From assembly GCF_025175675.1 (NCBI RefSeq), contig NZ_JANIOA010000020.1, positions 18,631 through 82,630 of the forward strand: a stretch of 64,000 nucleotides of DNA, in the 5' to 3' direction. Both the position numbers and the translations under genes were made by a program. The notes under the pieces were generated by a model, which did not search any database, was not told the DNA's origin, and saw only the letters and a program-made list of their open reading frames with translations. The stretch's first letter is position 1; every line of letters begins with the position of its first letter. Positions 1 through 8,634 of the stretch are shown here, one piece after another. This stretch comes from Sedimenticola hydrogenitrophicus (GTDB lineage Bacteria > Pseudomonadota > Gammaproteobacteria > Chromatiales > Chromatiaceae).

Positions 1-1
1 G

Positions 2-850
2 TTCTTCGTGCCCGCCAACATCATCAACATGGTGGCCGGTAATCTCTCCATCAAGTACGGCCTGCGCGGCCCCAACTACTCGATCGTATCCGCCTGCAGC
101 ACCGGGACACACAATATCGGTGAGGCGACCCGCCTGATCCGTCACGGCTACGTGGATGCCATGGTGGCCGGTGGTGCGGAGATGGCGACTTCGCCGGTCG
201 GCCTGGGTGGTTTTGCCGCCGCCCGCGCCCTCTCAACCCGTAATGACGATCCCCAGGCGGCGAGCCGGCCCTGGGACCGGGACCGGGATGGATTCGTGCT
301 CAGCGATGGCGCCGGCGTGCTGGTGCTCGAAGAGTATGAGGCGGCAAAAGCCCGCGGGGCCAACATCTATGCCGAGATCGTGGGTGTGGGCATGAACTCG
401 GATGCCTATCACATGACGGCGCCATCGGTGGGCGGTGAAGGCGCCAGCGAGTGCATGCTGCTGGCATTGAAAGACGGCGGCATCAACCTGGAGCAGGTCG
501 ACTATATCAACGCCCATGGCACCTCGACACCGGCGGGTGACATTGCCGAGACCCTCGCGGTGAAGCGGGCCTTTGGAGATCACGCCTATAAACTGGCGGT
601 CAGTTCGACAAAATCCATGACCGGCCACATGTTGGGCGCCGCCGGTAGCGTCGAGGCCGTTTTCTCCGCTCTGGCCATTCGCGATCAGGTCGCGCCGCCC
701 ACCATCAATTTGGAAAACCAGGATCCGGAATGTGATCTTGACTACGTGCCGAATACCGCCCGGGAGATGAAAATTGACGTCGCCATCTCCAACTCCTTCG
801 GCTTCGGCGGCACCAACGGCACACTGGTGTTCCGTCGTCTGACGGATTGA
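2..850 (+). CDS. fabF: 3-oxoacyl-ACP synthase II (FabF), 3' part
   Basis: This is the C-terminal part of a KAS II condensing enzyme, which elongates acyl-ACP with malonyl-ACP in cytoplasmic fatty acid synthesis. The reading frame is open to the window edge from base 2, and the usual FabF is about 410 residues, so roughly 130 N-terminal residues lie outside. The three thiolase-fold catalytic residues are visible: the nucleophilic Cys in [13 protein letters not shown], the first His in [11 protein letters not shown] and the second His in [12 protein letters not shown]. The C-terminal glycine-rich [10 protein letters not shown] motif is also present. The GTG at base 8 is an internal Val codon, not a start. 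The gene is followed by a strong terminator, so it ends its transcription unit. Identification is confident; FabB is less likely from the motif context. Confidence 0.95.
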   Translation, partial: FFVPANIINMVAGNLSIKYGLRGPNYSIVSACSTGTHNIGEATRLIRHGYVDAMVAGGAEMATSPVGLGGFAAARALSTRNDDPQAASRPWDRDRDGFVLSDGAGVLVLEEYEAAKARGANIYAEIVGVGMNSDAYHMTAPSVGGEGASECMLLALKDGGINLEQVDYINAHGTSTPAGDIAETLAVKRAFGDHAYKLAVSSTKSMTGHMLGAAGSVEAVFSALAIRDQVAPPTINLENQDPECDLDYVPNTAREMKIDVAISNSFGFGGTNGTLVFRRLTD

Positions 851-931
851 TCCTTGTTGAACCGGGTCGCACGTCAGCCGACGCCGCGCCCGGCCATCCA
901 TGGCCTCCGCGGCATAAGTCCATCCCTGGAC

Positions 932-962
932 AAAAAAAACGCCTGATCCCGGGCGTTTTTTT
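932..962 (+). terminator. Rho-independent terminator after fabF
   Basis: A 9-bp perfect stem (AAAAACGCC at 935-943, GGCGTTTTT at 952-960) encloses an 8-nt loop and is followed by more T residues. It separates fabF from pabC. The flanking A and T runs make it potentially bidirectional, but only the plus-strand gene reads into it. Confidence 0.9.
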
Positions 963-1043
963 ATTGTCGGTACTATTAATGAAGGCCGCTTCCGGCTATC
1001 TTTCTGTCAGTACTCCCAGACCAGCGAATCGTGAGGAATACGC

Positions 1044-1862
1044 TTGTTAATCAATGGCGAAAAAGAGACCCGGGTTGCGGCAACTGACCGCGGATTGCAG
1101 TTCGGCGATGGACTGTTCGAGACCGTCGCGATAAAAAATGGCCGCCCCTGCCTGTGGCGACGCCACATGGAAAGACTGTCGAGCGGCTGCTCCCGATTGG
1201 GTATCCAACCACCCGACACCGACCAGCTGTATCAAGAGGTGATGGCCGAAACCGGTCAAGAGACGCAGGGTGTCGTAAAGATCATCATGACCCGCGGACC
1301 AGGACGCCGGGGATACCGTCCGCAGCCGAATCACACACCGACCCGTATCGTCGGCTGGAGTCAGTATCCGGTTTTCCCCGAGCAGGTCTACCAACGCGGC
1401 ATCGTGGCCCGTCTCTGCTCCACCCGCCTTGGTTGGAATCCGGCACTGGCTGGATTGAAGCATCTCAATCGCCTGGAACAGGTTCTGGCCAGATCCGAGT
1501 GGAATGACCCTTCAGTCCAGGAAGGGCTGATGATGGATACCGCCGATTGTGTGATTGAAGGCACCAGTTCCAATCTGTTTGTCGTTCAGGATGAAAGAAT
1601 CTATACCCCTGATTTGAGTCGCTGCGGTGTTGCGGGCGTCATGCAGGGCCTGGTGATCGAGATCGCCCAGAACCTGAATATCCCCATCACCGTCACCGAC
1701 ATTTCGCTGCACGACCTGTGGACCGCGGACGGACTCTTTGTATCCAATTCGCTGATAGGCATCTGGCCGGTCCGGGAACTTTCCGGCCAGGAGTTTTCGG
1801 TAGATGCGATACCGAAAAAATTGCTGGAGGCGGTTCTGGAACAGGGTTTCAATCATGCCTGA
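1044..1862 (+). CDS. pabC: Aminodeoxychorismate lyase (PabC)
   Basis: A PLP fold-type IV enzyme of 272 residues, the usual length. It eliminates pyruvate from 4-amino-4-deoxychorismate to give p-aminobenzoate for folate synthesis. The N-terminal RGLQFGDGLFETVAIKNG motif is typical, the PLP Lys lies in AGLKHLNRLEQ near residue 138, and EGTSSNLFVV is the conserved phosphate-binding segment. The start is a TTG with GTGAGGA seven bases upstream; no ATG fits the conserved N-terminus better. It is the first gene of a plus-strand run with mltG, tmk and holB, the same order as in E. coli and Pseudomonas. The D-amino acid and branched-chain aminotransferases share the fold, but this gene context favours PabC. 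Confidence 0.93.
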   Translation: MLINGEKETRVAATDRGLQFGDGLFETVAIKNGRPCLWRRHMERLSSGCSRLGIQPPDTDQLYQEVMAETGQETQGVVKIIMTRGPGRRGYRPQPNHTPTRIVGWSQYPVFPEQVYQRGIVARLCSTRLGWNPALAGLKHLNRLEQVLARSEWNDPSVQEGLMMDTADCVIEGTSSNLFVVQDERIYTPDLSRCGVAGVMQGLVIEIAQNLNIPITVTDISLHDLWTADGLFVSNSLIGIWPVRELSGQEFSVDAIPKKLLEAVLEQGFNHA

Positions 1863-1911
1863 TGAACTCTTTCCCTCACTATCCAGACGCTAATCCTGTA
1901 AAATCGTCCTG

Positions 1912-2910
1912 ATGTTTTATCGACTGATTGGAATACTCGTTCTTGGCGGAAGCTTCGCCCTTGCCTGGGTGATGATGTCACTCAACAGTTTCAGCAGCAA
2001 TCCCATGCAGCTACCCGAGGCAGGAGTCAGCTACGTGCTGATGCCCGGCAGTTCACTCTCGGCCGTTGCCAGGGATCTTGAGCAGCGGGGCTATCTGGAG
2101 AGCGCACTCTATTTCCAGTTAATGGCCCGGCTGGACGGTCAGGCCAGCCGCATCAAGGCGGGTGAATACCATCTCGCGTCTGGGTTGACGCCGAAATCAT
2201 TGCTGGCGCTGCTGGTTTCGGGCCGGGTCATGAACCACACGCTCACCCTGGTGGAGGGGTGGACTTTTCAGCAGGTCCTGGTGGCTGTGGAGGGGCATCA
2301 GGCCCTGAAAAAGACGCTGTCCGGTCTCTCCGATGAGGAGATCATGGATAATCTGGGATTTTCCGCCATGCATCCGGAAGGCCGGTTTCTGCCGGATACC
2401 TACCATTTCCCGAAGGGTACCACCGATCTGGACTTCCTGAAACGTGCCCATCGCGCCATGGAGCAGCTATTGGCGCGTGAATGGGCGGCGCGGGCGCCGA
2501 ATCTGCCGCTGAAGAGCCCCTATGAGGCGCTGATAATCGCCTCGATAGTCGAAAAGGAGACCGGGCAGGCGGAGGAGCGTCCGGAGATCGCCGGCGTGTT
2601 CATCCGTCGGCTCAAAAAAGGCATGCGACTGCAGACTGACCCGACGGTTATCTATGGCATGGGACAGACCTTCAACGGAAATATCAGGCGTAGTGATCTG
2701 CGCCAGGATACTCCTTACAATACCTACGTCCACAGAGGGCTGCCGCCGACCCCCATCAGCATGCCGGGGGCGGACGCACTGCACGCCGTATTGCATCCGG
2801 CCGATGGCAACAGCCTCTACTTCGTCGCCAAGGGCGACGGTTATCACCATTTTTCCGACACCCTGGCTGAACACAACAAGGCCGTAAGAAAATACCAGCT
2901 GAAGCGATAA
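1912..2910 (+). CDS. mltG: Endolytic murein transglycosylase MltG
   Basis: A membrane-anchored lytic transglycosylase (YceG family) of 332 residues, which cleaves nascent glycan strands and so acts as a chain terminator in peptidoglycan synthesis. One N-terminal membrane segment (about residues 4-24) precedes a LysM-like region (GSSLSAVARDLEQRGYL) and the catalytic domain. The catalytic Glu lies in SIVEKETGQAEERP near residue 214, followed by RLQTDPTVIYG and the C-terminal DGYHHFSDTLAEHNKAV signature. The next gene, tmk, starts 6 bp downstream, so the two are probably co-transcribed. Confidence 0.95.
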   Translation: MFYRLIGILVLGGSFALAWVMMSLNSFSSNPMQLPEAGVSYVLMPGSSLSAVARDLEQRGYLESALYFQLMARLDGQASRIKAGEYHLASGLTPKSLLALLVSGRVMNHTLTLVEGWTFQQVLVAVEGHQALKKTLSGLSDEEIMDNLGFSAMHPEGRFLPDTYHFPKGTTDLDFLKRAHRAMEQLLAREWAARAPNLPLKSPYEALIIASIVEKETGQAEERPEIAGVFIRRLKKGMRLQTDPTVIYGMGQTFNGNIRRSDLRQDTPYNTYVHRGLPPTPISMPGADALHAVLHPADGNSLYFVAKGDGYHHFSDTLAEHNKAVRKYQLKR

Positions 2911-2916
2911 CTGAAT

Positions 2917-3561
2917 ATGACAGTCGACAAAGGAAAGTTCATCACGGTAGAGGGAGGCGAGGGGGCCGGTAAGAGCTCCAACCTGGCGTTTATCCGCGAT
3001 CTGCTGGAACAGTCGGGAGTCGAAGTGGTTTTCACCCGTGAACCCGGCGGCACCGCCCTGGGGGAGGAGATCCGCGACCTCCTGTTGGGCCACAAGCACA
3101 CCGGTATGGCCAAGGACACCGAACTGATGCTGATGTTTGCCGCCAGGGCGGAGCATCTGGCACGGATCATTTTGCCGGCCCTGAATGCCGGAAAATGGGT
3201 GCTCTGTGACCGATTCACCGATGCCTCCTACGCCTATCAGGGTGGCGGTCGCGGGATCGAGATGGCGCGGATTCGCGCACTTGAGGAGTGGGTGCAGCAG
3301 GGCCTGAAACCCGATCTAACCCTGTTGCTGGATCTGCCGATCGAGACCGGGCTGGATCGCGCCGGACAACGCTCCGAACCGGATCGCTTCGAAGTGGAAC
3401 AGCACGCCTTTTTCGAGCGGGTGCGATCAGCCTATCTGGACATTGCCCGGCGTGACAGCCAGCGCGTCCGGGTTATTGACGCGGCGGTGCCACTGGCCCA
3501 GGTACAGGCGCAGATTCGTCTCCTCATGGACCGGTTCGTACAGGTGCAGCGCCATGGATGA
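2917..3561 (+). CDS. tmk: Thymidylate kinase
   Basis: Phosphorylates dTMP to dTDP in the cytoplasm. The 214-residue protein has the P-loop EGGEGAGKSSN near residues 11-21, the DRX motif in CDRFTDASYAYQGGGR, and the LID region ending AGQRSEPDRFE, which carries an arginine as in type II (E. coli-like) enzymes. The length is standard. The TGA stop overlaps the holB ATG in ATGGATGA, indicating translational coupling. Confidence 0.96.
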   Translation: MTVDKGKFITVEGGEGAGKSSNLAFIRDLLEQSGVEVVFTREPGGTALGEEIRDLLLGHKHTGMAKDTELMLMFAARAEHLARIILPALNAGKWVLCDRFTDASYAYQGGGRGIEMARIRALEEWVQQGLKPDLTLLLDLPIETGLDRAGQRSEPDRFEVEQHAFFERVRSAYLDIARRDSQRVRVIDAAVPLAQVQAQIRLLMDRFVQVQRHG

Positions 3562-4567
3562 TTATCTGTCGGCGAGTCTCGTCGATGAGGCCGTTCTGCC
3601 CTGGCAGGAGGCGAACTGGCAACGCCTTCTGTCGGCAAGCCAGTCGGGACGCCTGCCCCATGCCCTATTGCTGACCGGCGGTGCCGGTCTGGGGAAATCC
3701 TGGTTTGCGCATCGTCTGGCGGCATCACTGTTATGCAATGCAGTTCAGGGAAACGGCAAGCCGTGCGGCAGTTGTCAGAATTGTAGGCTGCTGCAGGCAT
3801 CCACTCACCCGGATTTCACCTTGCTGCAACCGGAAGAGCCGGGCAAGGTGATCAAGATCGATACCATCAGGGAGTTCACCCAAAAGGGAGCCCTCACCAG
3901 CCGTTCCGGCGGTTTCAAGGTGATTATCATCGAGCCGGCCGATGCACTGAATACCGCGGCGGCAAACAGCCTGCTGAAGACCCTGGAAGAACCGGTGGAC
4001 CGCACCGTGATCATTCTGGTGACCGCCCAGTCGGGGCGTCTCCCGGCAACCATTCGCAGCCGCTGCCAGCGTTATCACTTCACGCCCCCGGATGAAAGCA
4101 CCGCGCTTGCCTGGTTGGACCGGCAGGTGCAGGGGACGGCCGATCTCCGGTTACTCCTTTCGCTGGCCGCTGGCGGCCCCTTGCTGGCGGTGAAATATGC
4201 TCGGGATGGTACCCTGGAAGAACGCGCCAGGATGATCGAGGAGCTGACAGCGGTCCTGAAGGGCGCACAGGACCCGCTCACGGTGGCCCTGCGTTGGAGC
4301 AACCTGGAGCAAGACGGTGTCCTCAAATGGTTCAGCGGCTGGGTGATCGACCTGATAAGGGTAAAGATTGCGGTGGAATCTGCCAATATAATCAATGTGG
4401 ATCAAAGGGATCGCTTGCAAGCGCTGGCGCGGAAGGTAAACTCTAGAAGACTGTATGCACTGATGGACCGACTGTTTGAGGCAAACCGGACACTGGGTAC
4501 CCAGCTGAATACACAGATGCAACTGGAGAGCCTGCTGCTGGATTGGGCGGGCATTGGAGTTGAGTGA
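3554..4567 (+). CDS. holB: DNA polymerase III subunit delta' (HolB)
   Basis: A clamp-loader subunit of 337 residues. It is an AAA+-like protein that helps open and load the beta clamp but does not itself hydrolyse ATP. The degenerate P-loop GGAGLGKSWFAHRLA and the zinc module (C-x8-C-x2-C-x2-C around GKPCGSCQNCRLL) are both clear, and the SRC-like sensor sequence IRSRCQRYHF is present. I chose the ATG at 3554, which overlaps the tmk stop, because the conserved PWQEANWQRLL segment follows it. Reading upstream of it would only extend into tmk. pilZ follows within 8 bp, as in Pseudomonas. Confidence 0.94.
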   Translation: MDDYLSASLVDEAVLPWQEANWQRLLSASQSGRLPHALLLTGGAGLGKSWFAHRLAASLLCNAVQGNGKPCGSCQNCRLLQASTHPDFTLLQPEEPGKVIKIDTIREFTQKGALTSRSGGFKVIIIEPADALNTAAANSLLKTLEEPVDRTVIILVTAQSGRLPATIRSRCQRYHFTPPDESTALAWLDRQVQGTADLRLLLSLAAGGPLLAVKYARDGTLEERARMIEELTAVLKGAQDPLTVALRWSNLEQDGVLKWFSGWVIDLIRVKIAVESANIINVDQRDRLQALARKVNSRRLYALMDRLFEANRTLGTQLNTQMQLESLLLDWAGIGVE

Positions 4568-4574
4568 TAGTGGT

Positions 4575-4934
4575 ATGTCTGTAACGAATGCACCGACAGC
4601 CCGGCAGGGCATTCTCTCTTTGACCATCAAGGATAAGAATGCCCTGTACGCAGCCTATATGCAGTACGTAAAAAATGGCGGACTTTTTATTCCCACCAAT
4701 AAGAAATATAACCTGGGAGATGAGGTATTCATGCTTCTGACCCTGATGGAGGAGACGGAACGCATACCAGTAGCCGGCAAGATCATCTGGATTACCCCGG
4801 TAGGGGCCGAAGGCAATCGTGCGGCGGGTATCGGCGTTCAGTTCAGCGACCAGGATGGCGGTATGGCGAGAAACAAGATCGAAGGCTACCTGGCCGGTGC
4901 CCTGAAATCCGATCGTCCCACCCACACCATGTAG
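4575..4934 (+). CDS. pilZ: Type IV pilus assembly protein PilZ
   Basis: A 119-residue single PilZ-domain protein required for type IV pilus biogenesis in Pseudomonas and Xanthomonas. It shows the conserved GILSLTIKDKNALYAAYMQY and GGLFIPTNKKYNLGDEVFML blocks. Like the founding PilZ, it lacks the RxxxR and D/NxSxxG c-di-GMP-binding motifs, so it probably acts through protein contacts rather than by binding the nucleotide. The start at MSVTNAPTARQ is preferred over an upstream ATG inside the holB end. No other pilus gene is in the window. Confidence 0.92.
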   Translation: MSVTNAPTARQGILSLTIKDKNALYAAYMQYVKNGGLFIPTNKKYNLGDEVFMLLTLMEETERIPVAGKIIWITPVGAEGNRAAGIGVQFSDQDGGMARNKIEGYLAGALKSDRPTHTM

Positions 4935-4987
4935 GCGGCCGCCGACCGGCCTAACCGTTTGCCTCTCTGTACACCCAAGAGTTTGAA

Positions 4988-5764
4988 ATGCTTGTAGATT
5001 CCCATTGCCACCTGGATCGCCTGGAACTGGCACCCTTTGATAACAGTTTCCAGAACCTGCTCGAGACCACCCGGGCGGCCGGTGTGGGCCACATGCTCTG
5101 CGTCTCCATCGATCTGGAGAGCTACCCCGCAATGCTCGCCCTGGTGGAGAACGAGGCGGATATCTCCATCTCCGTCGGCGTTCACCCCAACGACCGGGAC
5201 CGCCGGGAACCCGGTCCGGAAGAGTTGGCGAGGCTTGCCCTGCACGAGAAGAACGTGGCAATCGGCGAGACCGGTCTCGACTATTTTCGCAGCGAAGGGG
5301 ACCAGGATTGGCAGCGGATGCGCTTCCGTCGCCATATCGCCGCGGCGAGACTCTGCGACAAGCCGCTGATTATCCACACCCGGGCGGCCAAGGAAGACAC
5401 CCTCCGTATCATGCGGGAGGAGGGGGCCGATAGCGTCGGTGGGGTGATGCACTGCTTTACCGAGGATTGGGACATGGCCCGCCAGGCGCTGGATCTGGGT
5501 TTCTACATCTCGTTCTCCGGCATCATCACCTTCAACAGCGCGGCCGACCTGCGGGACGTGGCGAAAAAGGTACCGCAAGAGAGGCTCCTGATCGAGACCG
5601 ATTCTCCCTACCTGGCGCCAATACCCCACCGGGGCAAATCCAATATTCCGGCCTATGTGGGGCACGTCGCGGATAAGGTTGCCGAACTCCGGGGACTTAC
5701 CCGTGAACAGGTTGAGGCGCTCACGACAGACAACTTCAATAGATTATTTTTAACTGAAAAATAA
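4988..5764 (+). CDS. TatD-family metal-dependent hydrolase (YcfH-type)
   Basis: A 258-residue TIM-barrel hydrolase of the TatD/YcfH DNase family. The metal-binding residues are seen in order: LVDSHCHLDR, the Glu in AIGETGLDYFR, the His in PLIIHTRAAKEDT, the His in GVMHCFTEDW and the terminal Asp in LLIETDSPYLAPIPHRG. It closes the holB-pilZ-ycfH order common in gammaproteobacteria. The physiological substrate of this subfamily is not settled; 3'-exonuclease or deoxyribonuclease activity is known for relatives. Confidence 0.93.
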   Translation: MLVDSHCHLDRLELAPFDNSFQNLLETTRAAGVGHMLCVSIDLESYPAMLALVENEADISISVGVHPNDRDRREPGPEELARLALHEKNVAIGETGLDYFRSEGDQDWQRMRFRRHIAAARLCDKPLIIHTRAAKEDTLRIMREEGADSVGGVMHCFTEDWDMARQALDLGFYISFSGIITFNSAADLRDVAKKVPQERLLIETDSPYLAPIPHRGKSNIPAYVGHVADKVAELRGLTREQVEALTTDNFNRLFLTEK

Positions 5765-5787
5765 GTTAGTTACACTATCTTTGTGAT

Positions 5788-6189
5788 CTATTTTTTAAGT
5801 ATTTTAGGCCGAGATTCCTCATCCAGCCCCACATAGGTAATGGAGGCCACGGCTACCCGCCCGACGGTATGGGGATCCCTGTCACGCTCCGCGTAGACTT
5901 CCACCTTGACCCGAATCGAGGTGTTCCCCTTACGCTCCACCTCGGCGTAACAGCTCACCAGATCCCCCACATGCACCGGCTTTTCAAACTGGAAATCGTG
6001 CACGGCGACTGTCACCACCCGGGCATCGGCCACCTGCATGGCGATGAGACTGCCGGCAATGTCCACCTGGGACATCAGCCAGCCACCAAAAATATGCCCG
6101 GAAGGGTTGGTGTCCGCCGGCATGGCCAGAACCCTGACTGTTAACTGGCGTTCACCGGGATTGCGCTCTTCGATGGGGTATTGGCTCAT
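5788..6189 (-). CDS. yciA: Acyl-CoA thioesterase, YciA family
   Basis: A hot-dog fold thioesterase of 133 residues that hydrolyses acyl-CoA in the cytoplasm. The N-terminal block NPSGHIFGGWLMSQVDIAGS is almost diagnostic for YciA. A VTVAVHDFQFEKPVHVGDLV segment and the C-terminal ASITYVGLDEESRP follow. It converges on tatD with only 23 bp between stop codons. An imperfect inverted repeat (ATTAG-N5-CTAAT, 6220-6234) lies just upstream of the start and could be an operator, but this is weak. Confidence 0.92.
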   Translation of the reverse strand: MSQYPIEERNPGERQLTVRVLAMPADTNPSGHIFGGWLMSQVDIAGSLIAMQVADARVVTVAVHDFQFEKPVHVGDLVSCYAEVERKGNTSIRVKVEVYAERDRDPHTVGRVAVASITYVGLDEESRPKILKK

Positions 6190-6267
6190 GGTATGACTCT
6201 ATTTTTTTGAAAAGTTGTCATTAGATAACCTAATAGTGACGTTTATACAGCAAGTTAACGTCTATTA

Positions 6268-7422
6268 TTAATCCATTTTGGAGTTTAGTATCTGGTCCAG
6301 AATCCCTAGCGCATCACGCAGTTTCTGCTCCCCGGTGTAGAAATGGGGGGAGAATCGGATACCACCACCACGCGCCGCGCAGATGACCCGGCAGTGCATC
6401 AGTTTACGATAGAGCTTCTCCTGATCCTCACCGGGCACCTTGAAGGTGACTATACCGGAACGTCGCTCCGGATCGGCCGAACTGATTAGTTCAAGCCGTG
6501 GGTGATCCGAGATCAGCCGGACCAGCAGATCCGTGTTGCGCAGGATATCCGCCGCTATCCGCTCCAATCCGACCCCGCGTATCAGCGAAAGACTGCTGTT
6601 AAGCGCATGAATTCCCAACATATTGGGGCTGCCGCACTCAAAACGGCGTCCGCTGCTGGCGGGATCCGTCGCCAGGGTAGCGAAATCCCCAGCGGTTTCC
6701 AGCATGTGCCAGCCGAACTGGTGAAGCATGAGCCGCTCACGGATATGCTTGTCGGTATACAGCAGCGCCACGCCCTCCGGTCCCAACATCCATTTATGGC
6801 CGTCAGCCACCACGAAATCGGCGCCGACCTCGGCCACATCAAAGGCCAGGGCACCCAGGCTCTGAATCGCATCCACACAAAACAAGACATTGTTTTTCTT
6901 AGTATATTCACCGATACGCAACAAATCCATCCGCAACCCGGACGCATACTGCACGGAACTGACACTGATCATTCGGGTATTTTTGTCACAGGCCGCCAGC
7001 AGCGCGGTCTCGGGCTCCTGGCCAGGGCCGGGGTCGATCATCCTGACCGTCACCCCATAGCGCTCCAGGCTCTGCCAGACCACCCGATTGGATGGAAACT
7101 CCTGCTTCAGAAACACCACATTCTGGCCAGCTTGCCAGTCCAGACCGTGGGCGATGGCCGACAGGGCCTCGGACGTGCTTTTCTGAATGGCAATATCATC
7201 CACCGACGGCGCATTGATCAGCCAGGCCAGGTTGTCCCGCAACTGGCGCTCCGTATCCATCCACTGCAGGTAATTGCTGGCACCGAGCCGGGCGTTTTCC
7301 TCGGCGAAGCGCTTAACGGTCTCAGCCGTACATAACGGCCAGGGGGAGACCGCCGCATGGTTCAGATAAATCAGATCATCACTCAGAGCGAATGGATTTT
7401 GCATGTTGTTCATTTTAACCAT
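6268..7422 (-). CDS. Class V aminotransferase (NifS/isopenicillin-N-epimerase-like)
   Basis: A PLP enzyme of about 384 residues in the class V aminotransferase family, close to cysteine-desulfurase-like and IPN-epimerase-like proteins. The N-terminal YLNHAAVSPWP, the FCVDAIQSLGAL Asp region and the PLP-binding Lys in VVADGHKWMLGPEG are visible. SSGRRFECGSPNML is the usual C-terminal motif. The cysteine-bearing loop expected of a true cysteine desulfurase is not evident, so the substrate is unknown. Starts at 7422, 7413 or 7404 are all possible. An extension to 7512 adds a hydrophobic leader unlike the family and is not favoured. The next gene on this strand is 78 bp away. Confidence 0.8.
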   Translation of the reverse strand: MVKMNNMQNPFALSDDLIYLNHAAVSPWPLCTAETVKRFAEENARLGASNYLQWMDTERQLRDNLAWLINAPSVDDIAIQKSTSEALSAIAHGLDWQAGQNVVFLKQEFPSNRVVWQSLERYGVTVRMIDPGPGQEPETALLAACDKNTRMISVSSVQYASGLRMDLLRIGEYTKKNNVLFCVDAIQSLGALAFDVAEVGADFVVADGHKWMLGPEGVALLYTDKHIRERLMLHQFGWHMLETAGDFATLATDPASSGRRFECGSPNMLGIHALNSSLSLIRGVGLERIAADILRNTDLLVRLISDHPRLELISSADPERRSGIVTFKVPGEDQEKLYRKLMHCRVICAARGGGIRFSPHFYTGEQKLRDALGILDQILNSKMD

Positions 7423-7724
7423 CGTGGGATTACCGCTGTTGATTTGCAGAATAGCGGTCTTTACCAAGACAAATCCAGCCCCGAGCAGTATCGGCAATTG
7501 TATACTGCCCAATTAATAATTGCGCATAATGTATATTATGTTAAATGTTATATCTGCATAGAAATAACATCATTACGGATTAGTAAGGCTTCCCTACTTC
7601 GAGGTTGTCGAAATCTGGCCAAGCGCGGTGTCCCAACAGCCGAACAAAAGCGGCACCCGGTTGAATCTGTGGGCTGAGCTGTTCCCGTGTAAAAATGTGA
7701 TTATCAATCCTTACGCTAAACTTC

Positions 7725-7742
7725 AATAATTCATGAAATGTT
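7725..7742. promoter_or_regulatory. Possible ArsR operator (palindrome)
   Basis: An AT-rich stretch just before the arsR start contains the perfect 8-bp palindrome TTCATGAA (7730-7737). ArsR-family repressors usually bind AT-rich dyads overlapping their own promoter, so this is a candidate autoregulatory site. It is short and unproven. Confidence 0.3.
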
Positions 7743-7755
7743 GTATTCTTGTTTT

Positions 7756-8127
7756 ATGTCACAAGATGAACTGATTGCCAAAAAGCTGTCCGCCATGGCC
7801 CACCCTGCTCGCCTCGCCATCGTGCACATGTTGGTGAAGGCGGGTCCACAAGGCGTGTCCGCCAGTCAATTGGGTGGGCCGTTGGATATAGCTGCCAATG
7901 CGCTGACCTTTCACTTGCAGAAGCTGGCACATGCCGGCCTCGTAGAGTCGCGCCGCAGCGGCCGGTTCGTCATCTATACCGCGGCATTCGATGAACTGCT
8001 GAACCTGACGAACTACCTTGTCGGTTCCTGCTGTGTGGACTCAGCGGAAAAATGCGGCCCTCGCTGTCCGACGAGCGAGCCTTCGCCCATGCACATCTCC
8101 ACTTCAAGAGGAGAGCAAAATGACTGA
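7756..8127 (+). CDS. ArsR-family transcriptional regulator with C-terminal Cys cluster
   Basis: A 123-residue winged-helix regulator. The HTH spans about residues 9-75 (AMAHPARLAIVHMLV, then ALTFHLQKLAHAGLVESRRSG as recognition helix and wing). Four cysteines (residues 92, 93, 100 and 104, in SCCVDSAEKCGPRC) sit C-terminal to the HTH. Arsenic- or heavy-metal-sensing ArsR proteins often place thiolates here, so a metalloid signal is plausible but inferred. The start is the ATG at 7756, which gives the usual N-terminus. The stop overlaps the next gene's ATG, so the two are translationally coupled. Confidence 0.88.
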   Translation: MSQDELIAKKLSAMAHPARLAIVHMLVKAGPQGVSASQLGGPLDIAANALTFHLQKLAHAGLVESRRSGRFVIYTAAFDELLNLTNYLVGSCCVDSAEKCGPRCPTSEPSPMHISTSRGEQND

Positions 8128-8566
8128 ATTTCAAGGCAATGGACGTTCCTGGCTACGCGCCATCAGCATCGGGATAGGGGTTTCCCTCCTTACCGCCATC
8201 ATTATGGTGGCAGTGACAAGGGCGGGCCTGTCACCCTTCCCCCAGCCACCCTCGCAGGCCTTCGCCGAAACCCTGTTGGGTCGAACGCTACCCCTGCCGG
8301 TGGGGCTGCTGTTCCATACCGCCTACGTGACCTTCTGGTCCGTGCTCTTCGTGCGTTTTTTCCCGCAACGCAATATCAAGACAGCCATGGCCCTCGCCGG
8401 CGCCTTGTGGCTGGTGATCCTGGCGGTGTTCTTTCCCATCGTCGGTTGGGGTTTCGCGGGGCTGCAGGTCAGCCCCAAGCTGATCGTGACTTCTTTCATC
8501 CCCCATCTGTTGTTCGGGCTTTTCCTGTGGGCACTGGATAGCTATCTGCCGCGCAAGGGCACCTGA
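8120..8566 (+). CDS. Unknown 4-TM membrane protein coupled to ArsR
   Basis: I do not recognise this 148-residue protein. It has four predicted membrane helices, about residues 12-32, 54-76, 83-108 and 118-140. The loops carry few charges and a KIVTSFIPH-like motif (KLIVTSFIPHLLFG) before the last helix. AAGAGGAGA lies 6-14 bases before the ATG, a good ribosome binding site, and the ATG overlaps the arsR stop. It has no ArsB or Acr3 features, so it is not a recognised arsenite pump. Its expression is presumably repressed by the upstream ArsR. Confidence 0.82.
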   Translation: MTEFQGNGRSWLRAISIGIGVSLLTAIIMVAVTRAGLSPFPQPPSQAFAETLLGRTLPLPVGLLFHTAYVTFWSVLFVRFFPQRNIKTAMALAGALWLVILAVFFPIVGWGFAGLQVSPKLIVTSFIPHLLFGLFLWALDSYLPRKGT

Positions 8567-8634
8567 GCCCCCGAAACGCGTGGGAGATATTAGGCGATAA
8601 CTGCCGATACGAAACCGCTTTATCCTAAGCTGAC

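Noticed and set aside
7357..7677. A 106-residue open frame opposite the class V aminotransferase start
   Set aside because: It overlaps the N-terminus of a real gene and then AT-rich spacer; no similarity recognised.
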